Origin: Elusimicrobiaceae bacterium
GTDB taxonomy: Bacteria > Elusimicrobiota > Elusimicrobia > Elusimicrobiales > Elusimicrobiaceae
Length of the DNA stretch: 64,000 nucleotides
NCBI GenBank assembly: GCA_017961585.1
Contig: JAGCWX010000031.1
Coordinates: forward strand, 29,260-93,259
Reading direction: 5' to 3'
Positions 25,403 through 33,914 of this stretch are shown here, piece by piece (position 1 is the first letter of the stretch; every line of letters starts with the position of its first letter). Below the pieces are notes generated by a model. The model saw only the letters and a list, made by a program, of their open reading frames with translations, did not search any database and was not told the DNA's origin. Made by a program: the position numbers and the translations under genes.

Positions 25403-25474
25403 CGGGGAGTGGCTCAGAGGTAGAGCGCTCGCTTGGGGTGCGAGAGATCGCGGGTTCGATTCCCGCCTTCCCGA
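25403..25474 (+). tRNA. tRNA-Pro (anticodon GGG)
   Basis: 72 bases and all stems fold: acceptor CGGGGAG with CTTCCCG, D stem GCTC/GAGC, anticodon stem CTCGC/GCGAG with loop TTGGGGT, T stem GCGGG/CCCGC with loop TTCGATT, discriminator A. C1-G72 is typical of bacterial tRNA-Pro. CCA is not encoded. Confidence 0.97.
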
Positions 25475-25512
25475 AGTTTTGAAATCATAACGCACTTTTG
25501 TGTGCTGATTTA

Positions 25513-25585
25513 CGGGGCGTAGCGCAGATGGTAGCGCGCACGGTTCGGGACCGTGAGGTCGTGGGTTCAAATCCCGCCGCCCCGA
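25513..25585 (+). tRNA. tRNA-Pro (anticodon CGG)
   Basis: 73 bases: acceptor CGGGGCG with CGCCCCG, D stem GCGC/GCGC, anticodon stem CACGG/CCGTG with loop TTCGGGA, T loop TTCAAAT. CCA is not encoded. It lies 38 bases after the other proline tRNA and was probably processed from the same transcript. Confidence 0.97.
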
Positions 25586-25596
25586 AACTTTACTTT

Positions 25597-25622
25597 AGGC
25601 ACCTTCAAAAGGTGCCTTTTTC
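25597..25622 (+). terminator. Terminator after the tRNA-Pro pair
   Basis: AGGCACCTT pairs with AAGGTGCCT (9 bp, loop of four bases), followed by TTTTT. Confidence 0.9.
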
Positions 25623-25931
25623 ATCGACAGTTTCACTTTTTCTCGTCGAGAAACAACTGATTTTTTAATCTATCTCGGTCTTAGAGTAGTATTTTCTCCG
25701 TCGTAAAAGGCCGTTTTCTTATCTTTTTCTCTGTGGGCCAAATTTGCAGGATCCAAACTTCTAGGGTAGACCCACTATTTTGTAATTCAAACCTGCGACC
25801 TCATGCATTTTTTAAGGACTTATTATCATTTTCCCAACGTTAACATATCTCAAATGTATTCTTAGTATTTAAAATGAGGTCGCTGGTTCTAATCCCGCGA
25901 CCCTTATATATTTTCTTGAAAACCACTACAA
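25623..25931. other. Non-coding flank of the mobile module with tRNA-like and inverted-repeat fragments
   Basis: No ORF. GCGACCTCAT at 25793-25802 is repeated inverted as ATGAGGTCGC at 25874-25883. The second copy continues into a T-arm-like string (GGTTCTAATCCCGC, ending near 25900) that resembles, but is not identical to, the 3' end of the tRNA-Pro(CGG) just upstream. TTCTTAGTA at 25859-25867 recurs at 28569-28577 beyond the recombinase genes. Probable left attachment region of an integrated element. Confidence 0.5.
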
Positions 25932-27545
25932 TTAGTTACTTTGCCAGTGTTGCTCTTGTATCTCAAAATCCACATTACCTTCAGCAATATTCATAAGCTC
26001 CCGCAATGTTAGATTTTTCGGGTTTTTGTATTCTAAAATATCCGCTACAATACGTGGGGATAAATAGCACAGATTGACATACCGCGCAAAGGTACGCTTA
26101 TTCATACCGCTGGCCTTTTCCCACTCACGGGTTTTCAGTCCTTTTTCCAATAACTTCTTGAGTTTCCATGCACGGGCAAGCCCACGGACCAAACTTTCAT
26201 TGAGTTGGCGTACTGTCAGTATATTTTGTGACGTACCATGCTGCAAACGTGTAGAGGTGACATTGTCTATATAAAAAGTATCCCGAAGTGTAATGGTTTC
26301 AGCCCCCACTTCCGGCAATACAGGATTTTTTATTTTTTCGGCTTGTTTTTGGCAGTTATGGCAATTATCCAAAAATACCATCCTATCCAGCGTAATCTGT
26401 AAGCGACAGTTCGTACCCTTTTTCACACAAATTATCTGTTTAAGGCATTTTTTAGCTTCATCAAATGTAATTTGGCTGCTATCTGCCTGTAAATCAACGG
26501 AGGACAAATCGGCTCTGCGTATGGTATTCAATACAAACTCATCTAGCTGAATTACCGGGATATGGACCCCTTTGCGGATGAAATAATATTGATATTTTTG
26601 CCCCTGTTTTCTAGTACTAGTTAAGTTATAGGGATTTCCCTTATCATCAAATAATTTATCCGCCATTAACGTTATTTTCCAGATATATGCCCGGTATTCT
26701 TTAAGGCCATTCTTAAAATGACCCAGTTTATCCTGTACGGCTTCAAACAGCTCTTGGGATACAAGAGCTGGCTGTTTGCCCAGATAGACCTTATTAGCCG
26801 CAAAATGGGGCATTTTCCCTGCATACAAAGGATTAGACAAAATATGCAAGATATTATTGTAAACAAACGGTTTTCCACCTTTTTCTTCCCCTTTCTTGGT
26901 TTTCCACAGTTTACAATGGTATCCTCGCTCATTCATCCAGGTTACAACCTCCATAATGTTGCCAATTTCTAAATATTTTTGAAAGATAAGACGTACAACA
27001 ATAGCTTCCTGTTCATTAGGCACTAACTGCCTATCTTTGATATCGTAACCCAGCGGAAGAACCCCACTGCCCCACAATCCTTTTGCTTTGGTAGCGGCTA
27101 CTTTATCACGTATACGTTCGGCAGATACTTCCCGCTCAAATTGAGCAAAGGATAACAGCATATTAAGCGTCAGTTTACCCATAGAGTTAGTAGTATCAAA
27201 TGATTGCGTGATAGATACAAAATTGCAGTCATATTTGGCAAACTCCTGCATCATTTTATGGAAATCAAAAATGGAACGGGATAGACGATCCACCTTGTAA
27301 ACGACCACTACCTGTATTCTATGAGAACGGATTTCTTCCAACAAGGTCTGTAATCCGGGCCGGTCCATTGTACCCCCACTAATCCCCCCATCTTCAAACG
27401 TCTTATAATACTGCCATCCGTTAAACGCCTGAGATTGTATATATGCTTTGCATGCTTCTTCTTGGCTTTGCAGGGAACTAAACTGAGAATCTAACCCTCG
27501 CTCGTTTGATTTACGTGTATATATAGCACAGTTAAATTTTGCCAT
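25932..27545 (-). CDS. Large serine recombinase (resolvase/invertase superfamily integrase)
   Basis: 537 residues from the ATG at 27545 (MAKFNCAIYTRKSNERG); the frame is open further up but the fold starts here. Resolvase domain: nucleophile Ser13 in YTRKS, then QSQEEACKAYI, EDGGISGGTMDRPGL, VYKVDRLSRSIFDF (catalytic Arg) and FAQFEREVSAERIRD. A recombinase domain (GLWGSGVLPLGYD to NPLYAGKM) and a zinc-ribbon-like C-x2-C region (CHNCQKQ) near 420 follow. It integrates or excises DNA at short att cores. The start overlaps the DUF2924 gene by 55 bases. It is the last gene of the mobile module. Confidence 0.92.
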   Translation of the reverse strand: MAKFNCAIYTRKSNERGLDSQFSSLQSQEEACKAYIQSQAFNGWQYYKTFEDGGISGGTMDRPGLQTLLEEIRSHRIQVVVVYKVDRLSRSIFDFHKMMQEFAKYDCNFVSITQSFDTTNSMGKLTLNMLLSFAQFEREVSAERIRDKVAATKAKGLWGSGVLPLGYDIKDRQLVPNEQEAIVVRLIFQKYLEIGNIMEVVTWMNERGYHCKLWKTKKGEEKGGKPFVYNNILHILSNPLYAGKMPHFAANKVYLGKQPALVSQELFEAVQDKLGHFKNGLKEYRAYIWKITLMADKLFDDKGNPYNLTSTRKQGQKYQYYFIRKGVHIPVIQLDEFVLNTIRRADLSSVDLQADSSQITFDEAKKCLKQIICVKKGTNCRLQITLDRMVFLDNCHNCQKQAEKIKNPVLPEVGAETITLRDTFYIDNVTSTRLQHGTSQNILTVRQLNESLVRGLARAWKLKKLLEKGLKTREWEKASGMNKRTFARYVNLCYLSPRIVADILEYKNPKNLTLRELMNIAEGNVDFEIQEQHWQSN

Positions 27546-27982
27546 TTTTTTCTCTCCATAAGTCCAAAAAATGCCGGACCGCTCACATGACAATTTGATA
27601 TGGTGGAGGCAACCACTGTTAAATTGGGATAGATTTTACCTTCCCATTCGTATTCTTGCTCGCCTTTGACCGTTACCTGATAGATTTTCCCTTTGTACTT
27701 TTTAGTTAGCAGTGTTCCAACAGACAGGACATATCGGTTTTTATGAGCATGCTCGATATACTTATCAGGATTACTTGCATAGCGATCAAGCCGTGTGACA
27801 TATTTCTCTGGTAGTTTACAGCGCCCCAATTCACATTGGATAGCATACCACAACGGCCGCAATTTGGCTTTGTGGCCTATCATGGGATACGTGTAAAACG
27901 TGTCCCAATAAAACTGCAATTTTTTGTCCGATAAAGATTTCAATTCATCAAAGCTCTTTGGGAGGTAACACTTTCTTCGCAT
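27491..27982 (-). CDS. DUF2924-family protein of a recombinase module
   Basis: 163 residues. Its N-terminal half has the helical motif SLSDKKLQFYWDTFY and LWYAIQCELG. The C-terminal half has the DUF2924 beta pattern GTLLTKKYKGKIYQVTVKG, then YEWEGKIYPNLTVVASTI and SGPAFFGL. DUF2924 proteins are often encoded directly before serine recombinases in phages and integrative elements, but their role is not known. The 3' end runs into the recombinase gene. Confidence 0.82.
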   Translation of the reverse strand: MRRKCYLPKSFDELKSLSDKKLQFYWDTFYTYPMIGHKAKLRPLWYAIQCELGRCKLPEKYVTRLDRYASNPDKYIEHAHKNRYVLSVGTLLTKKYKGKIYQVTVKGEQEYEWEGKIYPNLTVVASTISNCHVSGPAFFGLMERKKWQNLTVLYIHVNQTSEG

Positions 27983-28223
27983 AAATTATCTTCTCAATTT
28001 TTCTAATTCTTTGTGATGCATCCCCTTTCTGATAATATGCTCGGGCCAATACGTCAAAGAATTTTATAGCAAGTAAAAGCAATACTTTATCATGTAGCAC
28101 CTTGGGCCGCCCAAGGGGATTACCTGAACGGCCCTTTACAAATCGCCCCGAAATTGGAGGCAAATGGCGCGGTTTATTTGGTAAGTCCAAAGAATACATA
28201 ACCGCTGATTTGGCGTTTGACAA
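27948..28223 (-). CDS. Small DUF5681-like protein
   Basis: 91 residues (an internal ATG at 28199 would give 83). It carries the short motif FVKGRSGNPLGRPK, which marks DUF5681, a family found in phage and mobile-element gene sets; the rest is helical. It overlaps the second DUF2924 gene upstream by ~50 bases and the first downstream by 35, so the four genes form one tight unit. Confidence 0.7.
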   Translation of the reverse strand: MSNAKSAVMYSLDLPNKPRHLPPISGRFVKGRSGNPLGRPKVLHDKVLLLLAIKFFDVLARAYYQKGDASQRIRKIEKIIYAKKVLPPKEL

Positions 28224-28482
28224 TCGTCATGGCCACACGTGAGATGCTTTTAAATACTTTCCCTTCGTATTCAAAGCCGTTTTCCAACACTTTTACTTCT
28301 ATGGTTTTACCACGATAGGTTTTGGTAATAATGCTGCCTGGCGCAGGCAAGCGGTTATCGCGCGGCCGGACAGGTAAGTTGTCAAGCGGGGTTTCTTCGA
28401 TAGTGACAGGACTGACTACCCGCAAAACAGCAAGTTGCGGGGGTTTAGTTTTAGGTGCTGATTTTTTGATTGTTTTCTTCAT
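28174..28482 (-). CDS. Second, shortened DUF2924-family protein
   Basis: 102 residues. A Lys/Pro-rich N-terminus replaces the helical half, followed by the DUF2924 C-terminal part: PAPGSIITKTYRGKTIEVKV, FEYEGKVFKSISRVAMTI and SGYVFFGL. It is paralogous to the 163-residue gene but lacks its N-terminal half. First gene of the recombinase unit, with an AAGGAG box before its ATG. Confidence 0.78.
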   Translation of the reverse strand: MKKTIKKSAPKTKPPQLAVLRVVSPVTIEETPLDNLPVRPRDNRLPAPGSIITKTYRGKTIEVKVLENGFEYEGKVFKSISRVAMTIVKRQISGYVFFGLTK

Positions 28483-28568
28483 AACTTATCTCCTTAAATA
28501 AGCGTTTTTCCCTTCGTACTACATTCACGCTTACTATTGGGAGATAAGTCAAGTAATTATTCCATTAT

Positions 28569-28601
28569 TTCTTAGTACAAGTTCAAGTCCTGGTGGGCGC
28601 A
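28569..28601. other. tRNA 3'-end fragment beside a direct repeat (possible att site)
   Basis: TTCTTAGTA (28569-28577, also at 25859-25867) is followed by TTCAAGTCCTGGTGGGCGCA (28582-28601), which reads as T-loop, half T-stem, acceptor 3' strand and discriminator of a tRNA starting GCGCCCA, typical of tRNA-Arg. The bases before it cannot complete the T stem, so only the 3' end is present. Confidence 0.5.
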
Positions 28602-28614
28602 GAGATTGACGAGA

Positions 28615-28645
28615 GCCCGTTCTCAGAAGAGAGCGGGCCTTTTTA
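28615..28645 (+). terminator. Terminator following the tRNA fragment
   Basis: GCCCGTTCTC pairs with GAGAGCGGGC (10 bp with one G-T pair, loop AGAA), then TTTTT. Its place just after a tRNA 3' end suggests it once ended a tRNA transcript. Confidence 0.85.
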
Positions 28646-28714
28646 CCCCCTTTTTACGACGTAAAATCAGTAGCAAGATTAGCAAGGTTATAAATGCAAA
28701 ACTATACAGGCACT

Positions 28715-28811
28715 CGGCAGAAAAATGGCAGAAAACCTTTCTGCCATAGTTTAGCCATTCTCAGCGAACCCTGCTACTTTTTGTCTGCCATTTTACATAC
28801 TTTTTGGCAGA
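28715..28811. repeat. Cluster of five (T/C)GGCAGA motifs in both orientations
   Basis: ATGGCAGAAA (28725-28734) and TTTCTGCCAT (28738-28747) form a perfect 10-bp palindrome with a three-base loop. TCTGCCA (28784-28790) and TGGCAGA (28805-28811) form a second pair, and CGGCAGA lies at 28715. They sit 30-130 bases upstream of the macro-domain pseudogene. Confidence 0.65.
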
Positions 28812-28841
28812 AACCAAAACTAAATTTTCTACAATATATAT

Positions 28842-29347
28842 ATGCTCAAAGTAATCCAAGGCGATATCACTACACTTCGGGTGGATGCCATCGTAAATGC
28901 CGCTAACCATACGCTCCTAGGGGGGTGGTGGAGTGGATGGGGCCATACACCGCGTCGCAGGGCCGGAGCTCTTAAAAGAATGTCGCACGCTCGGTGGTTG
29001 CCCTACGGGACAGGCAAAGATAACCTCTGCCTATAATTTGCCTTGTAAATACGTCAGCCATACGGTTGGGCCCGTTTGGTATGGTGGAGCGCATAACGAA
29101 GTAAAGGACCTGTTCAACTGCTATACCAATTCCCTTAAATTAGCGGATTTGTATAACTGTGGGAGCGTGGCCATTTCCCTGTATCTCTACTGGAGTATAC
29201 CGTTTCCCCAAAGAGCAAGCGGCCCAAACCGCTATAACCGCTATAAAACAAATATCTCCCTCATTAAAAGCAGTACAGGAAATAACTCTTGTGTGCTTTT
29301 CTGAGGAAGATAAAGAAATCTACGATAGTTTGTTAAATAGTCGTTAA
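28842..29347 (+). pseudogene. Macro-domain (ADP-ribose hydrolase type) gene with two frameshifts
   Basis: Read across three frames the product is a complete macro domain: MLKVIQGDITTLRVDAIVNA with [10 protein letters not shown], then [54 protein letters not shown] and a normal end. Frame one breaks in a run of six G (28920-28925), where five G would restore GGGG-V-D-G. Frame two breaks near 29173 in GCCATTTCCC, where removing one base restores V-A-F-P-C-I-S-T-G. Each is a single-base insertion. Intact relatives remove ADP-ribose or deacetylate O-acetyl-ADP-ribose. Either a young pseudogene or two sequencing errors. Confidence 0.85.
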
Positions 29348-29356
29348 ATTTTTAAA

Positions 29357-29980
29357 CTATTGTACTTGTGCCTGTAATTTGTTCAAAATATCACGAATGT
29401 CCTTAACTAATCCATCGCGCATCTTGATAATTTCTTGTGTGCGTTTTGATACGTCGTTATACAACCCTTTTTCAAGTCGTTCATAATTATCCGTTTCTAA
29501 ACGATAACTTACAAAACAATGTATCTGAACGGAACATTTAGTTCTTAATTTTGCAACATGATTGTAAATTTTTTCTTCAATAAAAGGAGCATTTTTATAT
29601 AAAATATCGGCTGAAGCATTATATCTCTGAACTGCATCCTTGTATCTTTGTAACCACACTTTTTTCTCTTCATTAGGATCGGCAGGTAATTCGTCTGCAG
29701 GTGGAAATAACATGTAAGTAGTTTGTGTCATATCCATTACGACGCCAATTAAATCTTTATAAATACTAAGTTTTAAATCGAAATGCTTTTGGCTGATATA
29801 TATTTGCCTATCTAATGCTGATTGGTATTTTGCTATTTCTTTTGCTATTGTTTGTTCATTCTGTTTTGCTACTCTATCTGCCAACATGTCCAAAAGTTTA
29901 TTAATAATTGCCCACATAATTACACTAATACCTCCAATATTGCCAACCCATGTAAAGACTGTTTTTGCTACCTCACTCAT
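29357..29980 (-). CDS. Membrane-anchored coiled-coil protein of unknown function
   Basis: 207 residues. One N-terminal hydrophobic helix (about 8-32, FTWVGNIGGISVIMWAII) is followed by long amphipathic helices rich in Lys, Gln and Glu (AKQNEQTIAKEIAKYQSALD and the final third). No enzyme motif. The pattern resembles small orphan proteins found in defence or accessory islands, but I cannot name a family. Its start overlaps the end of the nuclease remnant by four bases. Confidence 0.65.
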   Translation of the reverse strand: MSEVAKTVFTWVGNIGGISVIMWAIINKLLDMLADRVAKQNEQTIAKEIAKYQSALDRQIYISQKHFDLKLSIYKDLIGVVMDMTQTTYMLFPPADELPADPNEEKKVWLQRYKDAVQRYNASADILYKNAPFIEEKIYNHVAKLRTKCSVQIHCFVSYRLETDNYERLEKGLYNDVSKRTQEIIKMRDGLVKDIRDILNKLQAQVQ

Positions 29981-30180
29981 GATATTCTCCTAACAAGCCA
30001 ACAAAGGTCTAATTTTTCATTTGTAAACTTCCCGCCACACCAACCTGACTCTTGAGCTGTAGGATTGGCCCACAGGCCGATTTTGGCGGTTTTAGCTTGG
30101 GTTTCCAACTGCTTCCATTCTTCGCATTCTGGTATGTTGCAGTAGATTGTACGGACAAGGGCGATTCCCTCTATTATCAA
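29977..30180 (-). pseudogene. C-terminal remnant of a thermonuclease (SNase-like) gene
   Basis: 67 codons. The part ECEEWKQLETQAKTAKIGLW followed by ANPTAQESGW matches the conserved last helix and tail of SNase-type nucleases. The OB-fold with the catalytic Arg and Glu is absent, and nothing upstream supplies it before the polysaccharide locus begins. Read as a decayed fragment left by rearrangement. Confidence 0.6.
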
Positions 30181-30203
30181 GAAATAATGGAAAATTTTTC
30201 CTT

Positions 30204-31442
30204 TTAATCTCTCTTAAACAAATCCCGCGTGTAAACCTTTTCTTTAATGTCATCCAAGCAAGAGTCGTAGCGGTTGGCAATAATGGCCTTACAGCGCGTT
30301 TTAAATGCTTTTAGGTCGTTTACTACCTCACTACCAAAGAAAGTGCTCCCGTTTTCTAAAGTGGGCTCATAAATAATAACAGTTGCACCTTTTGCTTTTA
30401 CCCGTTTCATAATGCCTTGAATGGAGCTTTGACGGAAATTATCGCTTCCCGCTTTCATGGTTAAGCGATATACCCCAATAACGGTGTTATGCTCTTTTTT
30501 CGGGCTGTACTGGTTGTTTTGTCCATAAGTATAATATCCGGCCTGTTTGAGCACTTGGTCGGCAATAAAGTCCTTGCGGGTACTATTTGAATCCACAATG
30601 GCTTTGATTAGGTTCTGCGGTACATCTGCATAGTTGGCCAGTAATTGTTTGGAATCCTTCGGCAGACAATAGCCACCATAGCCGAAAGAAGGGTTATTGT
30701 ACTGGTTCCCAATACGCGGGTCCAAACATACACCCTCAATGATTTGTTGAGTATTTAATCCTTTGAGTTCGGCATAGGTATCCAATTCGTTGAAATAACT
30801 CACACGCAGGGCCAAATAGGTATTGGCAAATAGTTTTACGGCCTCTGCTTCGGTGTATCCCATAAACAGCGTAGGAACGTCTTGTTTAATGGCCCCTTGT
30901 TGTAAGAGTTTGGCAAATGTATGGGCTTTTTGCGTTAAATCCTTATCCGCAAAATCTGTCCCCACTACAATACGGGAAGGATATAAATTGTCATACAAAG
31001 CGTGTCCTTCGCGCAAGAACTCAGGGCTAAACAAAATGTTTTTTACACCCATTTTCTCGCGCACTTGGCGGGTATAGCCCACCGGAATGGTGGACTTAAT
31101 AACCATGGTGGCTTTGGGATTATATTTCTTAACCAGTTCAATGACCGCCTCTACCGCAGAGGTATTAAAATAGTTTTGTTGTGGGTCATAGTTAGTGGGG
31201 GTGGCAATAATCACAAACTCCGCTTGTTCGTAGGCCGCTTTTGCATCTGTCGTTGCGGTTAGGTGCAAAGGTTTATTAGCCAAAAAGTCCTCAATCTCTT
31301 TGTCGGCAATCGGAGATTTGTTAGCGTTAATTAAATCCACTTTTTCCGGCACAATGTCTACGGCAATTACGTCATTGTGTTGGGCGAGCAACGTCGCTAA
31401 AGAAAGTCCTACATATCCGGTTCCGGCCACAGCTATCTTCAT
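30204..31442 (-). CDS. ugd: UDP-glucose 6-dehydrogenase-type nucleotide-sugar dehydrogenase
   Basis: 412 residues from the ATG at 31442 ([20 protein letters not shown]); the longer frame lies inside the flippase gene. Rossmann motif GTGYVG (8-13), [26 protein letters not shown] and the catalytic Cys in [12 protein letters not shown] (~257). The short-form length fits Ugd, which oxidises UDP-glucose to UDP-glucuronate. Last gene of the polysaccharide operon; it overlaps the flippase stop by four bases (ATGA). Confidence 0.92.
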   Translation of the reverse strand: MKIAVAGTGYVGLSLATLLAQHNDVIAVDIVPEKVDLINANKSPIADKEIEDFLANKPLHLTATTDAKAAYEQAEFVIIATPTNYDPQQNYFNTSAVEAVIELVKKYNPKATMVIKSTIPVGYTRQVREKMGVKNILFSPEFLREGHALYDNLYPSRIVVGTDFADKDLTQKAHTFAKLLQQGAIKQDVPTLFMGYTEAEAVKLFANTYLALRVSYFNELDTYAELKGLNTQQIIEGVCLDPRIGNQYNNPSFGYGGYCLPKDSKQLLANYADVPQNLIKAIVDSNSTRKDFIADQVLKQAGYYTYGQNNQYSPKKEHNTVIGVYRLTMKAGSDNFRQSSIQGIMKRVKAKGATVIIYEPTLENGSTFFGSEVVNDLKAFKTRCKAIIANRYDSCLDDIKEKVYTRDLFKRD

Positions 31443-32998
31443 AAACTCCCCTCTCGATATAAATTCTTTTCTATTTTTTGTTTTATAATCTTTACTAAAT
31501 TCAGTACTTCTTGACATTTGAAGAGATATAATAAGCCAAAATAAACACTAAAATTTAGAACGATAGAAATCCCAAAACGTAAAAATGGCTTCAGACACAC
31601 CAAATGCAAAGAACATGCGTAACTGACGAATATAATTATTAAGCCGGCCAACGTCATTTTTTTTATCGATGGGAAAATGTCCATAAAATGAAACCCTGGT
31701 AAGTATTTCCCTATTTTATGAAGGAGTAAATATGCAGCTAACATAGTTGATAAAGTGGTCCCTAGGGCAATACCTCCTATACCTATAAAACGTGTTAAAA
31801 TAATACTCAAGACAGAGTTGGCTAAAATAGCCAACGAGGCTACTTTTAATGGGGTTTTGGTATCCTTCATTGCATAGAATGCCCGTGTAATTAATTCTTG
31901 AAGGGACGAAAAAATATACATCCCACCATAAAAAGTCAGAAGAGTAGCAGTCATAAAAAAAGCATCTTTTCCAAAATTACCTCTCATATATACAATACGA
32001 ACAATATCTGACGAAAAAACAACGGTCATAATGGATACAGGAAGCATGCACATGAGTAGTGACACGCACGATTGTTTCAATCGCTTGCTAAAATCAGCCA
32101 AATCATTCTTGGCATAAGATTCAGCAAAGTAGGGATACAAAACTGTGGACAGTGTTGTAATAATTATGCCAGTTACAAAACGGTTTAAGGTATTTGAATA
32201 GCTCAATGAAGAAACAGCTCCCTGGGCCACAAAAGAAGCTAAAATTCTGTCCACTATGTTATTAATCTGAATGATGCTGTTCCCAATCAAAATCGGAAAG
32301 GTAAGATTGAACAATAAGAAACTGTCCTTATCGAAAATTTTAGAAGGCCAAGAGAACTTAAAACGCTTTAGAGAAATCATAATTAGTGTGGTAATTTGTA
32401 TGATGTGCCCGCAAACGACAGACCAGGTCAAAGTATACATGCTTTGATTTTTTCCAAATGCAAACACTAGTAGAATTACTGTCAAATTATAAAACAGACC
32501 CGCTATTTGGGCCCCGTAAAATAATTTTCTAGAGCTTAAAATTGACGAAAACATGTATTGGCCCATTGTGAGTATAAAGGTGGCCAAGACAATGCGAGAT
32601 AAATATATGGATAATTGAGTTTGCGCAGAATTAAATCCCGGGGCCAGTATAGGAATTAGTATTGGAAGGAGAAGGATCCCTGCTATACTTAAAAAGAGTG
32701 ATATGACAGCCGTCATGCATAGCATTTTGGATGCATATTTATCTGCTTCGTTCTCGTTCGAAACAATTTTTGAAACATAAACAGACAGGAATGCAGTAGA
32801 AACACTGTTACACACTGCTGGGAAAATAACGCTAGGCAAACTTTGTGCTAGGAAAAAGGCATCAGTTTGCCAGGTAGCTCCATAGAAACTTGCTATGATG
32901 GCATCCCTAACAAAACCGAATATCTTACCAATCACAACAATAATAGTAACGAGAGCCGATATTTTAAATAATTTGTTAGACCAGTCTTTTGACAACAT
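31439..32998 (-). CDS. MurJ/MviN-like lipid-linked oligosaccharide flippase
   Basis: 519 residues and about 14 transmembrane helices. N-terminal [20 protein letters not shown] and [11 protein letters not shown] match the MurJ/MviN branch of MOP exporters. In this setting, beside a Wzy-like protein and glycosyltransferases, it probably moves the polysaccharide repeat unit across the membrane (Wzx role) rather than lipid II, but a second MurJ cannot be excluded. Confidence 0.88.
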   Translation of the reverse strand: MLSKDWSNKLFKISALVTIIVVIGKIFGFVRDAIIASFYGATWQTDAFFLAQSLPSVIFPAVCNSVSTAFLSVYVSKIVSNENEADKYASKMLCMTAVISLFLSIAGILLLPILIPILAPGFNSAQTQLSIYLSRIVLATFILTMGQYMFSSILSSRKLFYGAQIAGLFYNLTVILLVFAFGKNQSMYTLTWSVVCGHIIQITTLIMISLKRFKFSWPSKIFDKDSFLLFNLTFPILIGNSIIQINNIVDRILASFVAQGAVSSLSYSNTLNRFVTGIIITTLSTVLYPYFAESYAKNDLADFSKRLKQSCVSLLMCMLPVSIMTVVFSSDIVRIVYMRGNFGKDAFFMTATLLTFYGGMYIFSSLQELITRAFYAMKDTKTPLKVASLAILANSVLSIILTRFIGIGGIALGTTLSTMLAAYLLLHKIGKYLPGFHFMDIFPSIKKMTLAGLIIIFVSYACSLHLVCLKPFLRFGISIVLNFSVYFGLLYLFKCQEVLNLVKIIKQKIEKNLYREGSL

Positions 32999-33004
32999 GA
33001 CAAT

Positions 33005-33904
33005 TTATCCTTTAAATTTTTTCATTTCAGCAGAGATATCCAATAGATCCCCCATGCTTTCCCCATTTATTTTTATTTCGGCCATACCTATACATCCATG
33101 TGGGAAAAAAGTCATTTCGCCAAAAACGACCTGTCCTTGAATGTCGTATAAATCTACTCTTACAAAAGGAAATCCTTGGCTCAATTTGCTAGCAATTTTA
33201 AGCATATGTTGTAATGATGGCGGACGTCCCGGAAGATTGGTAGGCAAGTGATAATTTCGGATTGGCTTCCCTAAAATTTCCCATTTAGGGGACATAAAGA
33301 TAGCGTTTTGATTACCAAAACGTTCATTAATGACTAATATGGCTAACGGCTTTCCATTAAAGCAATAGATTTTATAGTCTGTTAGAGAGGAATGTCCTTT
33401 TTGATCCAAATATTTTTCACATATATACCATTTCTTTAACTTTGATACAGGAATCCCACCAATTTGAGCCATTAGTCTGTCATAGAGGTATTGTTTCCTC
33501 CAAGGAGAAATCTTTTTTTTGAATTCTTGTTCTGTCAGGTTATCCTTATTAGGACACAACAAATTTGTGGTGCATCCTTGGCTTATTTTGAATACAAATT
33601 TATGAGGAAGTTGATTAAAATCTATATAGCTATCAGATTCGTATGTGCCATATAATTTATTAAGAATTTCGGGCCCGACATTTGTAGCTACATATTCTCT
33701 AACTAAATATTTATCGCACAACATAAGGACTTTCATGTTATTTCGATATGTATGTAACGATAGCCACAACAGTTTTTCGCTAAAAGTACGCGGATTTTTT
33801 AGATCACAATGTAATTTATATGTGAAATAATATGTGATTTTAGAATATAACACCGGGAAATAAACTCTCAAAAACATTATTAGCATGTAACGAATACGTT
33901 TCAT
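33005..33904 (-). CDS. TupA-like ATP-grasp protein of polysaccharide synthesis
   Basis: 299 residues. Recognised by the order NPRTFSEKLLWL, CDKYLVREYV, FVFKISQGC, EKYL, DYKIYCFNGKP and the ATP-grasp metal region FPFVRVDLYDIQGQVVFGEM, then TFFPHG. The family is named for TupA, which joins glutamate or polyglutamate to glucuronic-acid chains in teichuronopeptide. Here it may amide-link an amino acid to a uronic acid. Its neighbours include two dehydrogenases that make UDP-uronates. Confidence 0.85.
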   Translation of the reverse strand: MKRIRYMLIMFLRVYFPVLYSKITYYFTYKLHCDLKNPRTFSEKLLWLSLHTYRNNMKVLMLCDKYLVREYVATNVGPEILNKLYGTYESDSYIDFNQLPHKFVFKISQGCTTNLLCPNKDNLTEQEFKKKISPWRKQYLYDRLMAQIGGIPVSKLKKWYICEKYLDQKGHSSLTDYKIYCFNGKPLAILVINERFGNQNAIFMSPKWEILGKPIRNYHLPTNLPGRPPSLQHMLKIASKLSQGFPFVRVDLYDIQGQVVFGEMTFFPHGCIGMAEIKINGESMGDLLDISAEMKKFKG

Positions 33905-33914
33905 ATTAAAATTC

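Noticed and set aside
25870..25905. A third tRNA gene
   Set aside because: Only a T-arm-like string is present, with mispaired stem and no acceptor or anticodon arm.
28694..28906. 70-codon plus-strand ORF
   Set aside because: It lies over the palindromic TGGCAGA cluster, has no ribosome site and overlaps the start of the macro-domain gene.
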